Origin: Micromonospora olivasterospora
Lineage (GTDB): Bacteria; Actinomycetota; Actinomycetes; Mycobacteriales; Micromonosporaceae
Reading direction: 5' to 3'
NCBI RefSeq assembly: GCF_007830265.1
Contig: NZ_VLKE01000001.1
Coordinates: 4,092,001-4,156,000 of the forward strand
Length of the DNA: 64,000 nucleotides
A program made the translations under genes and the position numbers. The notes under the pieces were generated by a model. It was not told the origin of the DNA and ran no database searches. It saw nothing but the letters and a program-made list of their open reading frames with translations. Positions 18,218 through 29,046 of this stretch are shown piece by piece (the stretch's first letter is position 1; each line of letters starts with the position of its first letter).

Positions 18218-19408
18218 ATGACGGAATACCTCCTCATCGCGCTTGCCCTGCTCGGCGTGCTGATCCTCGGTGCCCTCGGGTTGGTGGTGCCACGGCTGCG
18301 CCGGCGCCCCGAACCGCCGCTGCCCGAAACGGAGGTGCGCACCCGCACCGAGGAGGAGCTGGCCGGGCCGCCCGTCGAGGCCACCGAGGACGGGGTGCTG
18401 GTCGAGCCGCCGCCGGTGGTGGAGGTGCCGTCGGTCATCGAGGTGCCGCCCGTCGAGGTGCCGGAGCCGACCGCCGGCCGGCTGGTCCGGCTGCGCTCCC
18501 GGCTGTCCCGCTCGCAGAACGTCCTCGGCAAGAGCCTGCTCAGCCTGCTCACCCGCGAGCACCTCGACGAGGACGTCTGGGAGGAGATCGAGGACAGCCT
18601 GATCACCGCCGACGTCGGCATCGAGCCCACCCAGGAGATCGTCGCCCGGCTGCGCGAGCGCACCCGGGTGCTCGGCACCCGCACCGCCACCGACCTGCGC
18701 ACCCTGCTCGCCGCCGAGCTGGTCGAGGCCCTCGACCCGAGCCTGGACCGGTCGCTGCGCACCGCGCCGAAGGACGGCCGGCCGGCGGTGCTGATGGTGG
18801 TGGGCGTCAACGGCGCCGGCAAGACGACCACCTGCGGCAAGATCGCCCGGGTGCTGGTCGCCGACGGCCGCAGCGTCGTGCTCGGCGCGGCCGACACGTT
18901 CCGGGCCGCCGCCGCCGACCAGCTCGAGACGTGGGCCAGCCGGGTCGGCGCGGAGACCGTCCGCGGCCCGGAGGCGGCCGACCCGGCCAGTGTCGCGTTC
19001 GACGCGGTCAGGCGGGGCATCGACACCGGCGTGGACACGGTGCTGATCGACACCGCCGGCCGGCTGCAGAACAAGGTCGGCCTGATGGACGAGCTGGGCA
19101 AGGTCAAGCGCGTGGTGGAGAAGCACGGCCCGATCGACGAGACCCTGCTCGTCCTCGACGCCACCACCGGGCAGAACGGCCTGGAGCAGGCCCGGGTGTT
19201 CACCGAGGTGGTCAACGTGACCGGCGTGGTGCTGACCAAGCTCGACGGCACCGCCAAGGGCGGCATCGTGATCGCCGTGCAGCGCAGGCTCGGCATCCCG
19301 GTCAAGCTGGTCGGCCTCGGCGAGGGCAAGGACGACCTCGCCCCGTTCGACCCGGTGCAGTTCGTCGACGCGCTGCTCGGCACCGAGCCGCTCGCCCGGG
19401 ACGCGTAG
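18218..19408 (+). CDS. ftsY: Signal recognition particle receptor FtsY
   Basis: This GTPase (396 aa) docks SRP-ribosome complexes at the membrane. An N-terminal transmembrane helix (LLIALALLGVLILGALGLVV) is followed by an acidic linker, the helical N domain (SQNVLGKSLLSLLTREHLDED) and the G domain. Visible motifs are GVNGAGKTTTCGKIA, DTFRAAAADQL, DTAGRL and TKLDGTAKGG. The membrane anchor is the actinobacterial form. Its partner ffh lies 6 kb downstream. Confidence 0.96.
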   Translation: MTEYLLIALALLGVLILGALGLVVPRLRRRPEPPLPETEVRTRTEEELAGPPVEATEDGVLVEPPPVVEVPSVIEVPPVEVPEPTAGRLVRLRSRLSRSQNVLGKSLLSLLTREHLDEDVWEEIEDSLITADVGIEPTQEIVARLRERTRVLGTRTATDLRTLLAAELVEALDPSLDRSLRTAPKDGRPAVLMVVGVNGAGKTTTCGKIARVLVADGRSVVLGAADTFRAAAADQLETWASRVGAETVRGPEAADPASVAFDAVRRGIDTGVDTVLIDTAGRLQNKVGLMDELGKVKRVVEKHGPIDETLLVLDATTGQNGLEQARVFTEVVNVTGVVLTKLDGTAKGGIVIAVQRRLGIPVKLVGLGEGKDDLAPFDPVQFVDALLGTEPLARDA

Positions 19409-19414
19409 TCTCGA

Positions 19415-20278
19415 GTGACCAGCGAGCAGCACGCCTACGCCGAGTGGCGGGACCGCCGTCACCCTGCGCCGGCCCTGGGGAGACCATACGTGACGTCGCA
19501 GGAGATCCCGCTGCGGGGCGGGAACGTGAGCACCGTGGTCCGGGTCGGCGACACCGTCCGGCGCAACGCGGGCCCGTGGACGCCGTCCGTGCACGCCCTC
19601 CTGCGTCACCTGGAGTACGTCGGGTTCACCGGCGCGCCCCGGGCGTTCGGCATGGACGAGCGCAACCGGGAGGTGCTGTCGTACCTGGAGGGGGAGTGCG
19701 GGGAGTACCCGCTGGCCCCGCACTGGGTCACCGACGAGGCGCTGGTGACGGTGGCGACGATGCTGCGGATGTTCCACGACGCCCAGTACGGCTTCGCCCC
19801 GCCGCCGAACGCGATCTGGCGCTCGTTCGGGCCACCCCCGCCGGACACCGAGGTGATCTGCCACCACGACGCCGCCCCGCACAACGTGATCTGGCGCCCC
19901 GACGGCACCCTCGGGCTGATCGACTTCGACCTGGCCTCGCCCGGTGCCCGGATCTACGACGTGGCGTACGCGGCGTGGACCTGGGTGCCGATCTTCTCCG
20001 ACCGGGACTCGATCACCCTCGGCTGGAAGCGCCCCGACCGGCCGCGCCGGCTGCGGCTGTTCGCCGACGCGTACGGGCTGATCCCGCGCGACCGGCACCG
20101 GCTGGTCCGGACCATCCGTAAGCGGATCGTGGACCACGTCGAGGGCATCCGGCGGATGGCCGCCGCCGGGGAGCCGGCGTTCGTCCGGATCGTGCACAAG
20201 GGTCACCTTCGTCGCCCGATGCGCGACCTGCGCCTGCTCGACTACGAGCGGCACCACCTGGAGTACGCGCTGCGCTGA
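19415..20278 (+). CDS. Aminoglycoside phosphotransferase (APH) family kinase
   Basis: A 287-aa APH/choline-kinase-fold protein. The catalytic loop is CHHDAAPHNVIW and the metal-binding Asp lies in LGLIDFDLASPG. An N-lobe strand region (TVVRVGDTVRRNAGPWTPSVH) precedes them. It is probably a small-molecule kinase; resistance to aminoglycosides cannot be inferred. The GTG start lies 6 nt after the ftsY stop, suggesting co-transcription. Confidence 0.85.
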   Translation: MTSEQHAYAEWRDRRHPAPALGRPYVTSQEIPLRGGNVSTVVRVGDTVRRNAGPWTPSVHALLRHLEYVGFTGAPRAFGMDERNREVLSYLEGECGEYPLAPHWVTDEALVTVATMLRMFHDAQYGFAPPPNAIWRSFGPPPPDTEVICHHDAAPHNVIWRPDGTLGLIDFDLASPGARIYDVAYAAWTWVPIFSDRDSITLGWKRPDRPRRLRLFADAYGLIPRDRHRLVRTIRKRIVDHVEGIRRMAAAGEPAFVRIVHKGHLRRPMRDLRLLDYERHHLEYALR

Positions 20279-20311
20279 CCGCCCGCCGGCCCGGCCGACG
20301 GTGAGGGTTTC

Positions 20312-20370
20312 TTCACACGTCCGAAACACAGTGTCACGCTGCGGAAATCGACGGGTGACGCTGGGGGAAA
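20312..20370 (+). promoter_or_regulatory. GlnR operator upstream of amtB-glnK-glnD
   Basis: GTnAC-n6-GAAAC type half-sites are arrayed here: TTCAC (20312) n6 GAAAC (20323), then GTCAC (20333) n6 GAAAT (20344) n6 GTGAC (20355) n6 GGAAA (20366). This matches the GlnR box known from Streptomyces nitrogen genes, including amtB. It lies about 90-150 bp before the amtB start, as expected for activation under nitrogen limitation. Confidence 0.8.
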
Positions 20371-20451
20371 CAGGGGCCGACCAAGCTCGTCGCAACCGGC
20401 GTACGGGCGATGCTGCCCCGGAAGCCGCGAAGGAGGGAACCTCACCTTTAG

Positions 20452-22260
<1,809 letters not shown>

Positions 22261-22276
22261 CCGGGAGACGACCGAC

Positions 22277-24553
22277 ATGGCCTCGTTGATCAAGGGAAAC
22301 GCGTCGGAGCACGCCACTCACGACGACGCGAACCTCCTGGTCAACGAGGCCGTCGGCGTGCCGGCCGGGATCGGCGCGGACGCCCGGGCGCGGCGCGCCG
22401 ACGCGTTCGACCGCTGGCTGGGCGGGCTGCTGCCGCGGCGGGACGGAGTGGCGCTGGTCGCCGTCGGCGGGCTCGGTCGGCGGCAGTGCGCCCCGTACGG
22501 GGACCTCGACCTGGTGCTGCTGCACGCCGGGGCGCCCGGCATGGACGACCTGGCCGCGTCGCTCTGGTACCCGATCTGGGACGCCGGCCTGCGGCTGGAC
22601 CACTCGGTGCGTACCGTCGCCGAGGCGCTGTCGGTGGCCCAGGACGACGTCAAGGTCGCCCTCGGCCTGCTCGACGCCCGGTTCGTCGCCGGGGACCTGG
22701 CACTGGCCGACACCCTCGTGCGGACCGCCGCCGACCACTGGCGGCGCACCGCCGTCCGCCGGCTGCCCGCGCTGCGGGAGATCACCACGTCCCGCTGGCG
22801 GGCCCACGGCGAGCTGGCCTTCCTGCTGGAGGGCGACCTCAAGGAGGCCGCCGGCGGGCTGCGGGACGTGGGCATGCTGCGCGCCATCGCCGCCGCCGGC
22901 GTCACCGACGCGCTGCGCCCCGCCGTCCGGGCCGCCCACCTGCGGCTGCTGGACACCCGGGACGCCCTGCACACGCAGGTCGGCCGGCGGGTCGACCGGC
23001 TGGTGGCCCAGGAACGCGACGGCGTCGCCGCCCGACTCGACCTGACCGACGGGGACGCGCTGTTGCGGCGGGTCGCCGGGGACGCGCGCACGGTCAGCCA
23101 CGCCCTGGACGACGCCTGGCGGGCCGCCGACCGGCTGCGCTCGGGCCGCCGCCGGGGCGGCGACGTCCGGCCGACGCGCCGGCCGGTGGCCCGCGACGTG
23201 GTGGAGCACGACGGGGAGCTGGTGCTGGCGCGTACCGCCATCGGCGCCCGCCCCGACGCGAGCCTGTCCCTCCGGGTCGCCGCGGCGGCGGCCACCACCG
23301 GGCTGCCGATCGCCCGCGCGACCTGCGAGTGGCTGGCCGCGTACTGCCCGCCGCTGCCGTCCCCGTGGCCGGCGGAGGCGCGCGCCGCCCTGGTCACCCT
23401 GCTCGGCGCGGGCCCCGGTCTGCTGCCGGCCTGGGAGACCTGCGACCGGTACGGCCTGGTCGACGGCTGGCTGCCGGAGTGGACCCGGACGCGCAGCCTG
23501 CCCCAGCACAACCCCGTGCACCGGTACACCCTCGACCGGCACCTCGTGCAGACCGCGTACGAGGCCAGCCGGCACACCCGCGAGGTGGACCGGCCGGACC
23601 TGCTGCTGCTCGGCGCGCTCCTGCACGACATCGGCAAGGGACTCCCCGGCGATCACAGCGCGGTCGGGGCGCCGCTGGCCGAGGCGGTGGCCGCCCGGAT
23701 CGGCCTGCCGGAGCCGGAGGCGGCGCTGATCGGCACGCTGGTCCGGCTGCACCTGCTCCTGCCCGACGTGGCCACCCGGCGCGACCTGTCCGACCCGGTG
23801 ACCATCGCGCGGGTCGCCGAGCAGGTCGGCGACACCACCACCCTGGACCTGCTGCACGCGCTGGTCCGCGCCGACGCGGCGGCCACCGGCCCGGCCGCCT
23901 GGTCGGACTGGAAGGGACGGCTGATCGCCGAGCTGGTCGCCCGGGTGCGTACCGCGCTGGACACCGGCGCGCTGCCCGCCCCGCCCGCCCCGGACCCGGC
24001 GCTGGTCGCCGGGCCGCTGCCGGTCGTACACCTGACCGCCGAGCGGGTGGCGGTGGCCGCGGCCGACCGGCGGGGCCTGCTCGCGACGGTCGCCGGCTGC
24101 CTGGCCCTGCACCGGCTGGAGGTGCTCGCCGCGGACGCCTCGACGGTCGACGGCCGGGCCCTGGTCGAGTGCCGGGTGCAGCCCCGGTACGGCCTGCCGC
24201 CGGACCCCGTCGCGCTCGCCGCCGACCTGAGCCGGGCGGTCGCCGGGGACGTGTCGGTCACCCAGCGGCTGCGCGGCCGGGCGCTCGCCGCCCGCGGTTC
24301 CGGCGCCGCACCCCGCGTGGTCTGGCACCGGGAGGCGGCCACCGGCGCCGTGCTGCTGGAGCTGCGCGCCGCCGACGCCGCCGGGCTGCTCTACCGGGTC
24401 ACCCGCGCGCTCGACGAGGCCGGCGCCCAGGTCCGCGCCGCCCGCATCGCCACCCTCGGCGGGGATGTGGTCGACGCGTTCTACCTGGTCGGCGGCTGGC
24501 CTCCCGACGCCGAACGCGCCCGCCTGGAGGCCGCCGTCCTGGCCGCGGTGTAG
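22277..24553 (+). CDS. glnD: [Protein-PII] uridylyl/adenylyltransferase
   Basis: A 758-aa sensor enzyme that modifies and demodifies PII according to glutamine level. The nucleotidyltransferase motif is GGLGRRQCAPYGDLDLV. The HD domain has LLGALLHDIGKGLPGDHS. Two C-terminal ACT domains start at HLTAERVAVAAADRRGLLA and LLELRAADAAGLLYRVTRAL. Domain order and length (somewhat short) fit actinobacterial GlnD. It completes the amtB-glnK-glnD operon, 17 nt after glnK. Confidence 0.95.
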   Translation: MASLIKGNASEHATHDDANLLVNEAVGVPAGIGADARARRADAFDRWLGGLLPRRDGVALVAVGGLGRRQCAPYGDLDLVLLHAGAPGMDDLAASLWYPIWDAGLRLDHSVRTVAEALSVAQDDVKVALGLLDARFVAGDLALADTLVRTAADHWRRTAVRRLPALREITTSRWRAHGELAFLLEGDLKEAAGGLRDVGMLRAIAAAGVTDALRPAVRAAHLRLLDTRDALHTQVGRRVDRLVAQERDGVAARLDLTDGDALLRRVAGDARTVSHALDDAWRAADRLRSGRRRGGDVRPTRRPVARDVVEHDGELVLARTAIGARPDASLSLRVAAAAATTGLPIARATCEWLAAYCPPLPSPWPAEARAALVTLLGAGPGLLPAWETCDRYGLVDGWLPEWTRTRSLPQHNPVHRYTLDRHLVQTAYEASRHTREVDRPDLLLLGALLHDIGKGLPGDHSAVGAPLAEAVAARIGLPEPEAALIGTLVRLHLLLPDVATRRDLSDPVTIARVAEQVGDTTTLDLLHALVRADAAATGPAAWSDWKGRLIAELVARVRTALDTGALPAPPAPDPALVAGPLPVVHLTAERVAVAAADRRGLLATVAGCLALHRLEVLAADASTVDGRALVECRVQPRYGLPPDPVALAADLSRAVAGDVSVTQRLRGRALAARGSGAAPRVVWHREAATGAVLLELRAADAAGLLYRVTRALDEAGAQVRAARIATLGGDVVDAFYLVGGWPPDAERARLEAAVLAAV

Positions 24554-24602
24554 GGACGGGCGGCTGCTCGGCCGGCCGCCCGGCGCCGGCCGGCTGACCG
24601 GG

Positions 24603-25077
24603 ATGGGGGCGCTGATCGAGCGGCGAGTACGCCTGGGGCACCTGGAAGACGGTGCTCACCCAGGGCCCCTCCCGGCTCGAGGTGTACGCCGGCAAGCTGC
24701 TCGCCCTGACCGCCGCCGCGCTGGCCGTGGCGCTCGCCGTCTTCGCCGTCGGGGCCGCCGCCAGCGGGCTCGTCGCGGTCGCCGAGGCGCAGCCGGCGCA
24801 CTGGCCGTCGGCCGGCGACCTGCTCACCGGGATCGGGGCGGGGTGGCTCATCGCGACGATGTGGGCGATGCTCGGAGCCGTGCTCGCCGTCGCCCTGCGG
24901 GCGGTGGCGCCTCCGGTCGGGCTGGGCCTGGTGTGGATGCTCTGCGGTGCAGAGCGGCTCGTGCTGAGCCCGGCCACCGCGCGTACGCACGTCAGCCGGG
25001 CGATGGTGAAACTGGGCGCCCGGGACCGGGCGCAGCTCGTGGTCTTCGCGTACCAGTCGGGCCTGGTGGACGGCTGA
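24603..25077 (+). pseudogene. Chimeric remnant: ABC-2 permease fragment joined to LuxR HTH
   Basis: Three pieces are visible. MGALIERR at 24603 resembles an ABC-2 permease start. After a frame change, EYAWGTWKTVLTQGPSRLEVYAGKL and two or three membrane helices (ALAVALAVFAVGAAASGLVA, LIATMWAMLGAVLAVALRAV) are the middle of such a permease. From about 24960 the same frame becomes LSPATARTHVSRAMVKLGARDRAQLVVFAYQSGLV, the DNA-binding end of a LuxR-type response regulator. Neither half is complete, so deletions appear to have fused two former genes. The 25078-25212 stretch before ffh has no gene. Confidence 0.7.
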
Positions 25078-25212
25078 GTCCGGGGCGGGCACGGGGCGCT
25101 CTGCCGGCTGGCCCGGAGCGCGGGTGTCGGCGGCGGGCTACCCTAGCGGTGGCCGGGCACTACCGTCCGGCCGTGTTGTGCCCGCCGGAACACTGACAAA
25201 CGGGATGTTCGC

Positions 25213-26763
25213 GTGTTTGACACCTTGAGTGACCGCCTCTCCGGGATCTTCACCAAGCTCCGCGGCAAGGGCCGGCTCACCGACGCCGACATCGACGCCA
25301 CCGCGCGCGAGATCCGCATGGCGCTGCTGGAGGCCGACGTCGCCCTGCCGGTGGTCAAGGGCTTCATCGCGAACGTCAAGGAGCGGGCGCGCAGCGCGGA
25401 GGTCTCGCAGGCGCTCAACCCGGCCCAGCAGATCATCAAGATCGTCAACGAGGAGCTGATCGCGGTCCTCGGCGGCGAGGGGCGGCGCCTCCAGTTCGCC
25501 AAGCAGCCGCCGACGGTGATCATGCTGGCCGGCCTCCAGGGCTCCGGCAAGACGACCCTCGCCGGCAAGCTGGCCCGCTGGCTCAAGGCCCAGGGCCACC
25601 AGCCGCTGCTGGTCGCCGCCGACCTCCAGCGCCCCAACGCCGTCGGGCAGCTCCAGGTGCTCGGCGGGCGCGCCGGCGTCGAGGTGTACGCCCCGGAGCC
25701 CGGCAACGGCGTCGGCGACCCGGTGCAGGTGGCCCGGGCCTCGATCGAGCACGCGAAGCGGGCCGCCCGGGACATCGTCATCGTCGACACCGCCGGCCGG
25801 CTCGGCATCGACGCCGAGATGATGCAGCAGGCCGCCGACATCCGCGACGCGGTCGACCCCGACGAGGTCATCTTCGTCATCGACGCGATGGTGGGCCAGG
25901 ACGCCGTGCGCACCGCCGAGGCGTTCCGCGACGGCGTCGGCATCACCGGCGTGGTGCTGTCGAAGCTCGACGGCGACGCCCGCGGTGGCGCCGCGCTGAG
26001 CGTCCGCGAGGTGACCGGGCAGCCGATCCTGTTCGCCTCCACCGGCGAGAAGCTGGAGGACTTCGACGTCTTCCACCCCGACCGGATGGCCAGCCGGATC
26101 CTCGGCATGGGCGACGTCCTCACTCTGATCGAGCAGGCCGAGGCGGCCTTCGACGCCGATCAGAAGGAGAAGATGACCGCCAAGCTGATGGGCGGCGAGC
26201 AGTTCACCCTGGAGGACTTCCTCGACCAGCTCGTCGCCGTCCGGCGGATGGGCCCGATCGCCAACGTGCTGGCCATGATGCCCGGCATGGGGCAGATGAA
26301 GGACCAGCTCGCCGAGCTGGACGACAAGCACTTCGACCGGGTCACCGCGATCATCCGGTCGATGACCCCGGCCGAGCGCACCAACCCGAAGATCATCAAC
26401 GGTTCCCGGCGGGCCCGGATCGCCAACGGCTCCGGGGTCACCGTGATGGACGTCAACCAGCTGCTCAACCGCTTCGCCGACGCGCAGAAGATGATGAAGC
26501 AGATGGGCGGCATGATGGGGCTGCCCGGCGCGGGCCGCCGCAAGGCGACCAAGTCGCCGAAGAACAAGCGCAAGGGCGGGCGCGGCGGTCAGCGTCCGCG
26601 CCCGGTCGGGCACGGCGCGGGCGGGTTCCCCGGCGGGATGCCCCAGCTCCCGCCCGGCCTGGACCCGAACGCGCTGGCCGGCGGCGAGGGCCTGCCGCCC
26701 GGCTTCAAGCTGCCCAAGCTGGACTTCAACAAGCTCGGCAGACGCGAGGACGACAAGCGCTAG
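25213..26763 (+). CDS. ffh: Signal recognition particle protein Ffh
   Basis: This SRP54 GTPase (516 aa) binds signal sequences and 4.5S RNA. The NG domain has GLQGSGKTTLAGKLARWL, DLQRPNAVGQLQVL, DTAGRLGID and SKLDGDARGG. The methionine-rich M domain includes GPIANVLAMMPGMGQMKDQL and MMKQMGGMMGLPGAG. A basic Gly/Pro-rich tail of about 70 residues is longer than in E. coli. It starts at GTG 25213. A very strong terminator follows. Confidence 0.97.
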   Translation: MFDTLSDRLSGIFTKLRGKGRLTDADIDATAREIRMALLEADVALPVVKGFIANVKERARSAEVSQALNPAQQIIKIVNEELIAVLGGEGRRLQFAKQPPTVIMLAGLQGSGKTTLAGKLARWLKAQGHQPLLVAADLQRPNAVGQLQVLGGRAGVEVYAPEPGNGVGDPVQVARASIEHAKRAARDIVIVDTAGRLGIDAEMMQQAADIRDAVDPDEVIFVIDAMVGQDAVRTAEAFRDGVGITGVVLSKLDGDARGGAALSVREVTGQPILFASTGEKLEDFDVFHPDRMASRILGMGDVLTLIEQAEAAFDADQKEKMTAKLMGGEQFTLEDFLDQLVAVRRMGPIANVLAMMPGMGQMKDQLAELDDKHFDRVTAIIRSMTPAERTNPKIINGSRRARIANGSGVTVMDVNQLLNRFADAQKMMKQMGGMMGLPGAGRRKATKSPKNKRKGGRGGQRPRPVGHGAGGFPGGMPQLPPGLDPNALAGGEGLPPGFKLPKLDFNKLGRREDDKR

Positions 26764-26773
26764 TCGACGCGCG

Positions 26774-26803
26774 AGGGGCCCGGCCGCATGCGGCCGGGCC
26801 CCT
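26774..26803 (+). terminator. Perfect palindromic terminator after ffh
   Basis: A 30-base perfect palindrome, AGGGGCCCGGCCGCA then its reverse complement, 10 nt after the ffh stop. Confidence 0.9.
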
Positions 26804-26820
26804 CCGCGCTCGGGTACGCC

Positions 26821-26943
26821 TCAGGACACCAGGTCCGGCCGGTTGGTCACCCGCAGCGCGTTGACGATCGGCTTGCCGAAGCCGGTGTGCGTGACGAACC
26901 GCACGTTGAGCACCCCGTCAGTGACCTGGACGGGGTACGACAC
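26821..26943 (-). pseudogene. Gene remnant: C-terminal end of a possible malectin-like domain
   Basis: A minus-strand frame of 40 codons, VSYPVQVTDGVLNVRFVTHT then GFGKPIVNALRVTNRPDLVS, ending in TGA. It has a TGA immediately upstream in frame and no usable start or ribosome-binding site. The sequence looks like the last beta-strands of a malectin/carbohydrate-binding domain of a larger secreted enzyme. It is most likely a leftover 3' end. Confidence 0.45.
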
Positions 26944-26966
26944 CGGTCAGTCGCCTCCGCCGGAGG

Positions 26967-27128
26967 TCACCGACCCCGGGCCGGCCCCGGGGAGTGCTGA
27001 CCCGTCAGGTTGTCCAGCCGCGCCTTCTTCTGCTCGGCCCGGCGCCGCTGCCGCGGCGTCAACTCCGGCCGGCCGCTCTGGCGCAGGTAGTTGGGCACCC
27101 GCCGGTCGTTGGGCACGGGCAGGCTCAT
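26967..27128 (-). CDS. Small basic protein downstream of the S4 paralogue
   Basis: A 53-aa highly charged protein (MSLPVPNDRRVPNYLRQSGR, then LTPRQRRRAEQKKARLDNLTG). Its ATG overlaps the stop of the S4 paralogue by 4 nt (ATGA), so the two are translationally coupled. Basic composition and coupling suggest a ribosome- or RNA-binding role, but this is inference. Family not recognised. Confidence 0.65.
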   Translation of the reverse strand: MSLPVPNDRRVPNYLRQSGRPELTPRQRRRAEQKKARLDNLTGQHSPGPARGR

Positions 27129-27736
27129 CGGGCCACCTCCTCCTGGGCGTGGACGGCGAGGGCGGCGTCCCGCAGCGCGGGCGCGTCCTGCCGCTGCGGC
27201 TCCCGGCTCAGCCGCGCCGTGAACCGCTCCGGGCTGACCTCCAGGTACGGCGGCGCGTCCCCCTCGGGGCGCCCGGCCAGCGCCACGGCCACCCGCGCGC
27301 GGCACCGCCGCCCCGGGCGCACCTCGATCGTCTGCCCTGGCCGCACCGGGTACGACGGCCGGTTGACCTTGCCGCCGTCGACGGTGAACGTGTTGTGGGC
27401 GACGAGGCCGCGCGCCTCGGCGACCGTGCGCGCGAAACCGGCCCGGTGGACCAGCGAGTCCAGCCGCTGCTCCAGCTCGGCGGCCAGGTTCTCCGCCGCG
27501 TCGCCCGGCTGCCGCGCCGCCGTCACCACGGCCCGGGCTAACTGCCGTCCGCGCAGGTGGTACGCGGCGCGCACCCGGGTCCGGTCGGCGTCGCCGAGGG
27601 CGTACCCGCGCGGGGCGCGCCGCGGCCCGCCGCGTACGCCGATCGGGTGCTTCTGCCGGCGCAGCCGGTAGCCGTACGCCGGATGGAGCGGAACCTCGTC
27701 CGTGGGCGAGGGGCGTACCTTCGTCCGGACGGCCAT
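27125..27736 (-). CDS. rpsD: 30S ribosomal protein S4 paralogue
   Basis: A 203-aa S4-family protein: AVRTKVRPSPTDEVPLHPAYGYRLRRQKHP near the start and an S4 RNA-binding domain (LDSLVHRAGFARTVAEARGLVAHNTFTVDGGKVN, then VRPGQTIEV). GGAGGAAGAG precedes ATG 27736. It is isolated from the main ribosomal-protein operons and lacks the N-terminal CxxC-type zinc site of some S4 proteins, so it may be an alternative S4 rather than the main rpsD. No Zur box was seen upstream. Confidence 0.8.
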   Translation of the reverse strand: MAVRTKVRPSPTDEVPLHPAYGYRLRRQKHPIGVRGGPRRAPRGYALGDADRTRVRAAYHLRGRQLARAVVTAARQPGDAAENLAAELEQRLDSLVHRAGFARTVAEARGLVAHNTFTVDGGKVNRPSYPVRPGQTIEVRPGRRCRARVAVALAGRPEGDAPPYLEVSPERFTARLSREPQRQDAPALRDAALAVHAQEEVAR

Positions 27737-27860
27737 CTCTTCCTCCCTCGACTCTCGCGGAACCTCCACCGTCGTGGCCCACGGGGTGAGGCGGCCCCAC
27801 CCGATCCGGGTGACCGGCCGGTCGAGACGCGGCGGGGCGTGATCGGGTAGGACTGTGCAC

Positions 27861-28940
27861 ATGGCTCTGCATGTGCGCGGTGTGCTGCTCCCCGACGACG
27901 AGGTCCGGGACCTCTGGCTGGTCGGCGACCGGGTGACCTTCGACCCGGTGGCCGGGGCGGAGACGATCGCCGACGGCGGCTTCGTGCTGCCCGGGCTGAC
28001 CGACGCCCACTGTCACATCGGCATCGCCCGCGGGGGCGCCCCGGTCACCTCGCTCGACCAGGCCCGCGAGCTGGCCCGCGTCGACCGGGACGCCGGGGTG
28101 CTGGCGATCCGGGACGCCGGCTCGCCGTACCCGTACCCGGAGCTGGACGACGACCCGGAGCTGCCGCGGCTGGCCCGGGCGGGCCGGCACATCGCCCCGC
28201 CGAAGCGGTACCTGCGGGACATCGGGATCGAGGTCGGCGCGGCGGAGGTGGCCGCCACGGTGGCGGCGCAGGCCGCCGCCGGCAACGGCTGGGTCAAGCT
28301 GGTGGGCGACTGGATCGACCGGGGGGTCGGCGACCTCGCCCCGGCCTGGGACGCCGACACCATGACGGCGGCGGTCGCGGCCGCGCACGCCGCGGGGGTA
28401 CGCGCCGCGGTGCACACGTTCTCCGAGTCGGCCGTGGAGATCATGGTGCGCGCCGGGGTGGACTCGGTCGAGCACGGCACCGGGCTGAGCCTGGACCTGA
28501 TCGACGTGATGGCCCGGCAGGGCACCGCCCTGGTCCCCACGATGATCAACATTCGGACGTTCGGCGGGATCGCCGACGCGGCCCGGCCCAAGTTCCCCGG
28601 GTACGCCGACCACATGCTCGCCCTGCGCGACCGCTTCCCGCAGGTGGTCCGGGCCGCGTACGAGGCGGGTGTGCCGGTCTACGTCGGCACCGACGCCGGC
28701 GGGGGCATCGACCACGGGCTGGCCGCCGAGGAGATGCTGCTGCTGCACGAGCAGGCGGGGATGTCCCCGGTCGACGTCCTGGCCGCCGCCTCCTGGCGCG
28801 CCCGGGAGTGGCTGGGCTTCCCCGGCCTGGTCGAGGGCGGCCCAGCGGACCTGGTCGTCTATCCCGAGGACCCGCGCCAGGACCTGCGCGTGGTCCGCGC
28901 CCCGACCCGCATCGTCCTCCGCGGCCGCATAATCCGCTGA
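27861..28940 (+). CDS. Amidohydrolase family protein
   Basis: A 359-aa metal-dependent hydrolase related to imidazolonepropionase/prolidase-type amidohydrolases. Metal ligands are visible in LPGLTDAHCHIGIA, WVKLVGDWID (candidate lysine), AAVHTFSESAVEIM, VEHGTGLS and VGTDAGGGIDHG. The C-terminal composite strand domain includes GGPADLVVYPEDPRQDL. The start could also be GTG at 27855. It is divergent from the S4 paralogue. The substrate is not predictable. Confidence 0.85.
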   Translation: MALHVRGVLLPDDEVRDLWLVGDRVTFDPVAGAETIADGGFVLPGLTDAHCHIGIARGGAPVTSLDQARELARVDRDAGVLAIRDAGSPYPYPELDDDPELPRLARAGRHIAPPKRYLRDIGIEVGAAEVAATVAAQAAAGNGWVKLVGDWIDRGVGDLAPAWDADTMTAAVAAAHAAGVRAAVHTFSESAVEIMVRAGVDSVEHGTGLSLDLIDVMARQGTALVPTMINIRTFGGIADAARPKFPGYADHMLALRDRFPQVVRAAYEAGVPVYVGTDAGGGIDHGLAAEEMLLLHEQAGMSPVDVLAAASWRAREWLGFPGLVEGGPADLVVYPEDPRQDLRVVRAPTRIVLRGRIIR

Positions 28941-29040
28941 CCCCCCACCCCCACCCCCACCCCCCACCCCCACCCCCACCCCCGCCCCGGCCCCCGCCCC
29001 CCACCCCCCCACCCCGCCCCCGCCCGGCTCCCGCCGGGCG
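28941..29040. repeat. C-rich low-complexity run
   Basis: Directly after the amidohydrolase stop lie about 80 bases made of CCCCCA/CCCCG units. No hairpin; it separates the gene from palindromic repeat B. Confidence 0.8.
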
Positions 29041-29046
29041 CTCGGC

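Noticed and set aside
19415..20278. APH-family gene as an aminoglycoside resistance gene
   Set aside because: The fold is shared by many small-molecule kinases; nothing specific to aminoglycosides or resistance context.
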